A DNA stretch of 64,000 bases from Sphingomonas sp. JUb134 (lineage in GTDB: Bacteria; Pseudomonadota; Alphaproteobacteria; Sphingomonadales; Sphingomonadaceae), in the NCBI RefSeq assembly GCF_004341505.2, contig NZ_SLYP02000001.1, positions 276,501 to 340,500 on the forward strand, read 5' to 3'. The position numbers were made by a program, and so were the translations under genes. This document shows, one piece after another, positions 59,288-64,000 of this stretch (positions within the stretch are counted from its first letter, which is position 1; each line of letters begins with the position of its first letter). The notes below the pieces were generated by a model that was not told the DNA's origin, did not search any database, and saw only the letters and a program-made list of their open reading frames with translations.

Positions 59288-60820
59288 ATGCCCAAAGGCA
59301 AACCAAACATCCTTGTGATCTGGGGCGACGACATCGGCATCAGCAATCTGAGTTGCTACAGTCACGGGCTGATGGGCTATCAGACGCCCAACATCGACCG
59401 GCTCGCCCGAGAGGGCATGATGTTCACGGACAGCTATGGCGAGCAGAGCTGCACGGCCGGGCGCTCGTCCTTCATCACCGGGCAGAGCGTGCTGCGCACC
59501 GGCCTCTCCAAGGTCGGCATCCCCGCCGCGCCGATCGGCATGAACGAAAAGACGGCGACCATCGCCGCGCTCCTCAAGGAGCAGGGCTATGCCACCGGCC
59601 AGTTCGGCAAGAACCACCTGGGCGACCTCAACCACATGCTGCCCACGAACCATGGCTTCGACGAGTTCTTCGGCAACCTCTACCACCTCAACGCCGAGGA
59701 AGAGCCGGAGATGACGGATTATCCGAAGGATCCGCGCTTCCACGAGGCGTTCGCCCCGCGCGGCGTCATCCATAGCTGGGCCACCGATACCGACGATGGT
59801 ACCGAGCACGAGCGCTGGGGCCGCGTCGGCAAGCAGCGGATCGAGGACACGGGCCCGCTGACCAAGAAGCGGATGGAGACCGTCGACGACGAATTCGCCG
59901 CGGCCGCCAAGGATTTCATCAAGCGGGCCGCCAACGACGACCAGCCGTTCTTCCTGTGGCTCAACACCACCCACATGCACCTGTTCACCCACCCCAAGCC
60001 CGAGAGCAAGGGACAGGCGGGCCGCTGGCAATCCGACTATCACGACACCATGGTCGATCACGACAAGCTGATCGGGGAGGTGCTCGCCTTCCTCGACGAG
60101 CTCGGCATCGCCGACGACACGTTCGTGCAATATTCGACCGACAACGGCCCGCATCGCAACACCTGGCCGGACGGCGGCATGACGCCGTTCCGCAGCGAAA
60201 AGAACACCAATTGGGAAGGCGCCTTCCGCGTGCCCTTGCTCGTGCGGTGGCCGGGCAAGATCGCGCCCGGATCGATCGCCAACGGCATCGTCCAGCATCA
60301 CGACTGGCTTCCGACGTTTCTCGAGATGGCCGGAGCCCCGGACGTCGTTGAGAAGCTGAAGAGCGGCTATGACGCGATCGGGCGCACCTACAAGAACCAC
60401 ATCGATGGCATGAGCCTGCTCGGCTATATCACCGGGGAGGAGGAGAAGAGTCCACGCGAGTTCTTCTTCTACATCAGCGACGATGGCGACATTCTCGGGA
60501 TGCGCTACGACAATTGGAAAATCGTCTTCATGGAGCAGCGTGTCGCCGGCACGATGCGGGTGTGGGCCGAGCCTTTCACCCGGCTGCGGCTGCCGAAGGT
60601 CTTCAACCTGCGCACCGACCCGTACGAATATGCCGACATAACGTCGAACACCTATTACCACTGGTTCCTGCACAACGACTATTTCATCTTCATCGCACAA
60701 CTCGCTGCGAAGAAGTTCGCGGAAACGTTCCGAGAGTTCCCGCCCGTGCAGCGGCCGAACAGCTTCACGATTGACGATGCGATCGCAAAGATGGCCGACG
60801 CGAACGCCGGCGCCAGCTGA
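59288..60820 (+). CDS. Arylsulfatase (formylglycine sulfatase)
   Basis: A 510-residue type I sulfatase. N-terminal NILVIWGDDIGISNLSC carries the metal-binding D14-D15. The catalytic cysteine is C55 in the sequence C-T-A-G-R (EQSCTAGRSSFITGQSVL), a permitted variant of C-x-P/A-x-R, so it needs conversion to formylglycine. Further blocks are TGQFGKNHLGDL (Lys/His site) and TFVQYSTDNGPHRNTW (late metal Asp-Asn). The start was chosen by AAGGAG ahead of ATG 59288. There is no signal peptide, so it may stay in the cytoplasm, where the FGE encoded nearby would also be. Confidence 0.93.
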   Translation: MPKGKPNILVIWGDDIGISNLSCYSHGLMGYQTPNIDRLAREGMMFTDSYGEQSCTAGRSSFITGQSVLRTGLSKVGIPAAPIGMNEKTATIAALLKEQGYATGQFGKNHLGDLNHMLPTNHGFDEFFGNLYHLNAEEEPEMTDYPKDPRFHEAFAPRGVIHSWATDTDDGTEHERWGRVGKQRIEDTGPLTKKRMETVDDEFAAAAKDFIKRAANDDQPFFLWLNTTHMHLFTHPKPESKGQAGRWQSDYHDTMVDHDKLIGEVLAFLDELGIADDTFVQYSTDNGPHRNTWPDGGMTPFRSEKNTNWEGAFRVPLLVRWPGKIAPGSIANGIVQHHDWLPTFLEMAGAPDVVEKLKSGYDAIGRTYKNHIDGMSLLGYITGEEEKSPREFFFYISDDGDILGMRYDNWKIVFMEQRVAGTMRVWAEPFTRLRLPKVFNLRTDPYEYADITSNTYYHWFLHNDYFIFIAQLAAKKFAETFREFPPVQRPNSFTIDDAIAKMADANAGAS

Positions 60821-60836
60821 CGCGGCGCATCATCAC

Positions 60837-60868
60837 GCGGGCTCCGCTTCCTCTCCGGCGGAGCCCGC
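60837..60868 (+). terminator. Strong hairpin after sulfatase
   Basis: Perfect 11-bp GC-rich stem GCGGGCTCCGC/GCGGAGCCCGC with a ten-base loop, 16 bases after the stop. No U-tract follows. It probably terminates with help or stabilises the transcript end. Confidence 0.55.
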
Positions 60869-60924
60869 ACCCGCCGCACCGCTCAAGGACGGGCGGCATT
60901 TCGAACCGGAATTCGGAGGTTGCG

Positions 60925-61746
60925 ATGGCGCCTTTCCACCGAACCGCCGGGCGTCGGGCGGCGCGTGCCGCCGCCCTCGCCGGCACGTTGCTTCTCTTGT
61001 CGAGCGGCGCTGTCTCACAGGACGCGCCGCCGTCGATACCGCCGTCGCTGCAAGGCGCCCATGCGACCCCGCAGGGCTATCTTGCGCCCTCGGAACTTCC
61101 CGACAGCCTGGCGCTGCTGCCGCCCCCGCCGCCGCCGAACTCCGCGGGCTTTGCCCGGGACGAAGCGGTCAGCAAGGCCATGTCCCTGCCGCCGGGAAGC
61201 AGTCGCTGGACGCAGGCGGCGCAGGACGCGGACCTGACCTTCGGACATCTGACACAGACCTTCGACTGCGCGGCAGGATTCGCTCCCGATCCCAAGCGGA
61301 CCCCGGTGCTCTACCGGCTGCTCCAGAAGTCGATGATCGACATCGGCCTTTCGACCTACAAGGCCAAGAACCACTATCGCCGGACGCGGCCGTTCGTCGC
61401 CCATGCGGGCGCGACCTGCTTCCCCAAGGATGAGGCGGCGCTGCGTACCGACGGCTCCTACCCTTCCGGACACAGCGCGATCGGCTGGGGCTGGGCGCTG
61501 ATCTTTACCGAGATCATGCCGCACCAAGCCGACGCCATTCTCGCGCGCGGTCGCGACTTCGGCGAAAGCCGCCTGGTCTGCAACGCGCACTGGGAAAGCG
61601 ACGTGGAGGCAGGTCGGACGATCGCGGCCGCCACGGTAGCGCGACTCCACGGCGATCCCGGCTTCCGCCGCGACATCCTGGCCGCCCAGGCCGAGGCGAC
61701 ACGCGCGCCCCCGCCCCCGGCCGGTACTTGCCGCGCCGCGTCCTAG
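60925..61746 (+). CDS. Class A non-specific acid phosphatase (PAP2 family)
   Basis: A 273-residue periplasmic phosphatase (signal peptide around residues 1-30, ending AVSQ). The three PAP2 motifs are clear: KNHYRRTRP (K-x6-RP), SYPSGHSAIGWGWAL (PSGH) and SRLVCNAHWESDVEAGR (SR-x5-H-x3-D). This layout is that of class A bacterial acid phosphatases such as PhoN. They release phosphate from many organic esters, and some also transphosphorylate. A Pro-rich stretch (PPPPPPPNS) lies near residue 67. It follows the sulfatase in the same direction. Confidence 0.93.
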   Translation: MAPFHRTAGRRAARAAALAGTLLLLSSGAVSQDAPPSIPPSLQGAHATPQGYLAPSELPDSLALLPPPPPPNSAGFARDEAVSKAMSLPPGSSRWTQAAQDADLTFGHLTQTFDCAAGFAPDPKRTPVLYRLLQKSMIDIGLSTYKAKNHYRRTRPFVAHAGATCFPKDEAALRTDGSYPSGHSAIGWGWALIFTEIMPHQADAILARGRDFGESRLVCNAHWESDVEAGRTIAAATVARLHGDPGFRRDILAAQAEATRAPPPPAGTCRAAS

Positions 61747-61852
61747 AGACGTCGCCCGGCCAAGTCCCGAAAGATTCAGCGGGTTTCCCCTGATTGGAGA
61801 GCCAAGGCCCCGGGACAATTCTTTCAAGGTCAACAAGCAATGGAGATGCACG

Positions 61853-62638
61853 ATGTATCGACAAGTGCGATGGAAGCTGGGCTTGGCCGCAGCCGTTCTG
61901 ATCGGTTCGCCGGCATATGCCCAGAGCGCGCCGCAAGCAGGTGTGGCCGGGACGGCCGCCACCACCGTCGATCCCGTGGCGATCCAGGCGCTTCGATCGA
62001 TGGGGAATTATCTGAAGACCCTCAACTCGTTCGAATTGCGCAGCAAGGCGACGATCGAGACCAACATGGAGAACACCGATCTCAAGGTGAGCCTCGGTCT
62101 CGAGAACACCTATCGCGTGCAGCGTCCGAACGCGTTCTTCATCGAATTGCGCTCCGATCGACAGTACCGCCAGTTCTACTATGACGGGCGCAAGTTCACG
62201 GTGAACGTCCCGCGCCAGGGCTTTTATGCCGCCGTCGACGCGCCGCCGACCATCGGCGACCTGATCGATGCCATCTACGAAGACTATGGCATCGCCCTGC
62301 CGCTCTCGGACATCTTCTATTGGGCGGATGCCGGTACGCCCACCGAGGATGTGCGCTCGGCGGTACGCGTCGGCTATGCCAAGATCGGCGGCGTCGACAC
62401 CGACCAGTTCGCATATCGCGGGGACGATCTCGACTTCCAGCTGTGGATCGCGCGGGGGTCACGGCCGCTGCCGATGAAGATTGCGATCATCAACCGCGAA
62501 GATCCGATCCACCCGTCCTTCACGGCGGAGCTGACCTGGAACACCAACACCCGGTTCGCACCGTCGACCTTCGCGTTCAAGCCTCCCAGCGGCGCCAGCA
62601 GCATCCAGATGGCGCGTCTCGACAGCCAGGAGAAGTAG
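61853..62638 (+). CDS. DUF2092 family exported protein
   Basis: A 261-residue exported protein with a signal peptide (MYRQVRWKLGLAAAVLIGSP, ending AYAQ) and DUF2092 features: VDPVAIQALRSMGNYLKTLN, LENTYRVQRPNAFFIELRSD, RQYRQFYYDGRKFTVNVPRQ, and the C-terminal AELTWNTNTRFAPSTFAFKP. The fold is expected to resemble LolA/LolB-like lipoprotein carriers, which suggests hydrophobic ligand binding in the periplasm. That comparison is inference. It is followed 1 base later by the Pro/Gly-rich gene, so the two form an operon. Confidence 0.85.
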   Translation: MYRQVRWKLGLAAAVLIGSPAYAQSAPQAGVAGTAATTVDPVAIQALRSMGNYLKTLNSFELRSKATIETNMENTDLKVSLGLENTYRVQRPNAFFIELRSDRQYRQFYYDGRKFTVNVPRQGFYAAVDAPPTIGDLIDAIYEDYGIALPLSDIFYWADAGTPTEDVRSAVRVGYAKIGGVDTDQFAYRGDDLDFQLWIARGSRPLPMKIAIINREDPIHPSFTAELTWNTNTRFAPSTFAFKPPSGASSIQMARLDSQEK

Positions 62639-62639
62639 C

Positions 62640-63356
62640 ATGCGGCAATCCACTTTCCTGATAAGCGCCTGCACCGCCTTCGCGCTCGTGGCAGGGTCGA
62701 TCGAGGCGGAGGCACAGCGCCGTTTCGGCGGCGGCGGCTTCCACATGCGGGGCGGGAGCATGCATGCGCGCGTACCCACCAACGTCCGCGGACCCGGCAG
62801 CGGCAAGATCCATACCGCTACCCCGCCGCGCCCGGCTGGCGGTGGCGCCCGTCCCGCTGGCGGGCCGCCCCCGGGACCGCATCCCGGTCCCAATCCCGGG
62901 CCGCACCCCGGCCCCAATCCGGGTCCCGGCCCACATCCTGGACCGGGCCCGCACCCGGGACCTGGACCTGGACCAGCCCCCCATCCCGGGCCCGGGCCGG
63001 GACCGGGTCCGCACCCTGGCCCTCCGCCGCCGCCACCGCCGCGGCCGCTGCCGCCGCCCCCACCGCCGCCGCCTGGATGGGGCTGGGGATGGGGCTGGGA
63101 CGATGATCCGTTCTGGGATCTCGCTGCCGGTGCGGTGATCGCCGGCACGACCGCGGCGGTGGTTTCCTCGGCCACGCAGCCCGACGTGGTGGTGGTCGAC
63201 ACGTCCAACGCACCCGGTACGGTCGTCTATGCGCTGCCGCCGAACTGCCCCAAGGTCATTCGCAGCAACGTCACCTACTTCTCGTGCAACAACGTCTGGT
63301 ACCGGCCGCAGTATCTGTCCTCGGGCGTCTCGTACGTGATCGTCACCGCCCCCTGA
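62640..63356 (+). CDS. Exported Pro/Gly-rich protein
   Basis: A 238-residue exported protein: signal peptide about residues 1-25, then a Gly/Arg-rich segment. Residues 60-145 are mostly PGPxPGP-type repeats followed by poly-Pro, a collagen-like or unfolded spacer. GWGWGWGWDDDPFWD then leads to a hydrophobic segment (AAGAVIAGTTAAVVSSA) and a C-terminal globular end with CxxCNNVWY-like cysteines (NCPKVIRSNVTYFSCNNVWY). This C-terminal part resembles small envelope proteins seen next to DUF2092 genes. It starts 1 base after that gene. Function unknown. Confidence 0.8.
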   Translation: MRQSTFLISACTAFALVAGSIEAEAQRRFGGGGFHMRGGSMHARVPTNVRGPGSGKIHTATPPRPAGGGARPAGGPPPGPHPGPNPGPHPGPNPGPGPHPGPGPHPGPGPGPAPHPGPGPGPGPHPGPPPPPPPRPLPPPPPPPPGWGWGWGWDDDPFWDLAAGAVIAGTTAAVVSSATQPDVVVVDTSNAPGTVVYALPPNCPKVIRSNVTYFSCNNVWYRPQYLSSGVSYVIVTAP

Positions 63357-63366
63357 GGTACCTCCT

Positions 63367-63394
63367 GGGGCCCGCATCCCTGCGGGCCCCTTTT
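63367..63394 (+). terminator. Intrinsic terminator
   Basis: Perfect 9-bp stem GGGGCCCGC/GCGGGCCCC with loop ATCCCT followed by TTTT. It ends the DUF2092-Pro/Gly operon. Confidence 0.9.
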
Positions 63395-63399
63395 GCGGC

Positions 63400-63831
63400 T
63401 CAACGGCGCTGAGGACGCGCCGCGTCCATTTCGGCACGGGTGACATACCCGTCGCGATCGGCGTCCACCCGGTCGAAGCCCGGTGCCGGCGCCTTTTTCA
63501 ATTCCGCTCGCGTGACCTTGCCATCGCCGTTGCGATCCGCCTCTCCGAGCAGCGTGTCCAGCCGCGCAGAGGCCTGCGGGTTCCCTGCCGCGCGCGGAAA
63601 GTCGGATCGGGTCACCACGCCGTCGCGATCATGGTCGAGCTGGTCGAATCGCTGCGATCGCGCTGCCACATACTCTGCGCGGCTGACGCGCCCGTCCTTG
63701 TTGGTGTCCATCTTGGCGAACATCGCCGCGGGATCGGGGCGCGGCGGCGGGTTCTGTGCGAGCGCCGGCATCGCGGATGCGGCAACCACGACGACGAACA
63801 GGCTGCGGTGTGACCGGATATGCGGGGTCAT
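63400..63831 (-). CDS. Exported EF-hand protein with four motifs
   Basis: A 143-residue exported calcium-binding protein: signal peptide residues 1-26 (ending PALAQ), then four EF-hand-like loops beginning at D42 (DTNKDGRVSRAEY), D67 (DHDRDGVVTRSDF), D99 (DRNGDGKVTRAEL) and D123 (DADRDGYVTRAEM). All four keep the Asp/Asn/Asp...Glu or Asp ligand pattern. The start at 63831 has GGAGA ahead. Periplasmic calsymin-like EF-hand proteins are common in alphaproteobacteria and buffer or sense Ca2+. A Ca2+-type P-ATPase lies 10 kb away, but no direct link is shown. Confidence 0.9.
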   Translation of the reverse strand: MTPHIRSHRSLFVVVVAASAMPALAQNPPPRPDPAAMFAKMDTNKDGRVSRAEYVAARSQRFDQLDHDRDGVVTRSDFPRAAGNPQASARLDTLLGEADRNGDGKVTRAELKKAPAPGFDRVDADRDGYVTRAEMDAARPQRR

Positions 63832-64000
63832 GGGAGATTCTCCATCTACGCTGTGCAAAACGCACGCTCGTGGCTTGTCACCTGCGTCGCCGCCTTCGCA
63901 CCGGGAGATGGCGCAGATTCGTTGCCCACCGCTCCCTAGTTCGCGGATGCGAGCGCATCCGGTGCGCGGTCCGGACTTCCCGCCCGAGCTTCACGGTAGA

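Noticed and set aside
62860..63075. Low-complexity C/G repeats as a possible non-coding repeat
   Set aside because: They are codons for PGPxPGP and poly-Pro in an exported protein with a signal peptide and a conserved-looking C-terminus.
1..64000. tRNA, rRNA, riboswitch or prophage elements
   Set aside because: No cloverleaf, conserved rRNA segment, cobalamin-type box or phage gene was seen on reading. A covariance-model scan would be needed to exclude small RNAs.

Overview
The window is high-GC, densely packed DNA from an alphaproteobacterium, most likely a sphingomonad (Sphingomonas or a relative). The main signs are four complete TonB-dependent receptors (TBDRs) in 64 kb, a tryptophan halogenase / cupin-like / SapC module beside one of them, many start-stop overlaps inside operons, and familiar sphingomonad families (DUF4139, YkvI, DgcN/DgcA, DUF2092). 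I see no rRNA, tRNA or CRISPR array. The species call is inference from gene content only.

1-10.4 kb is a carbohydrate-acid locus. A gluconate permease, an FCD-type GntR regulator and gluconokinase are flanked by two paralogous secreted beta-helix proteins, one of them cut by the window edge, and a large TBDR. Two nearly identical LacI-type operators mark the truncated beta-helix gene and the TBDR gene.

10.4-18.4 kb holds a DUF4198 protein with a siderophore-type TBDR, a translationally coupled pair of DUF4139 proteins, and a branched-chain/aromatic amino acid dehydrogenase with a small ACT-like partner and a divergent Lrp-type regulator.

18.4-32.8 kb is the most interesting region. It encodes three SxxK serine hydrolases (one frameshifted), a YkvI-type transporter, DgcN, a TBDR, a POT peptide transporter, DgcA, an XRE-cupin regulator and an M19 dipeptidase. 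It looks like a complete route for taking up D-amino-acid-containing (probably peptidoglycan-derived) peptides, cleaving them and converting D-Glu to an L-form. The two leftward operons share a nearly identical promoter/operator element, and one copy lies beside the regulator gene.

32.9-39.1 kb is a phenylalanine/tyrosine catabolic operon (phhA-hppD-hmgA-fahA-maiA plus a Rieske protein) with a divergent Lrp regulator. An intact IS21-family element with a 6-bp target duplication follows at 39.6-42.2 kb.

42.3-52.9 kb holds a pirin, the halogenase/JmjC-cupin/SapC/TBDR module and a Ca2+-type P-ATPase. 53-64 kb encodes envelope proteins (several beta-barrels), a formylglycine-generating enzyme operonic with a DUF202 protein carrying eleven heptad repeats, a sulfatase that this enzyme could mature, a class A acid phosphatase, DUF2092, a Pro/Gly-rich protein and an EF-hand protein. 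No gene-free stretch exceeds about 300 bases.
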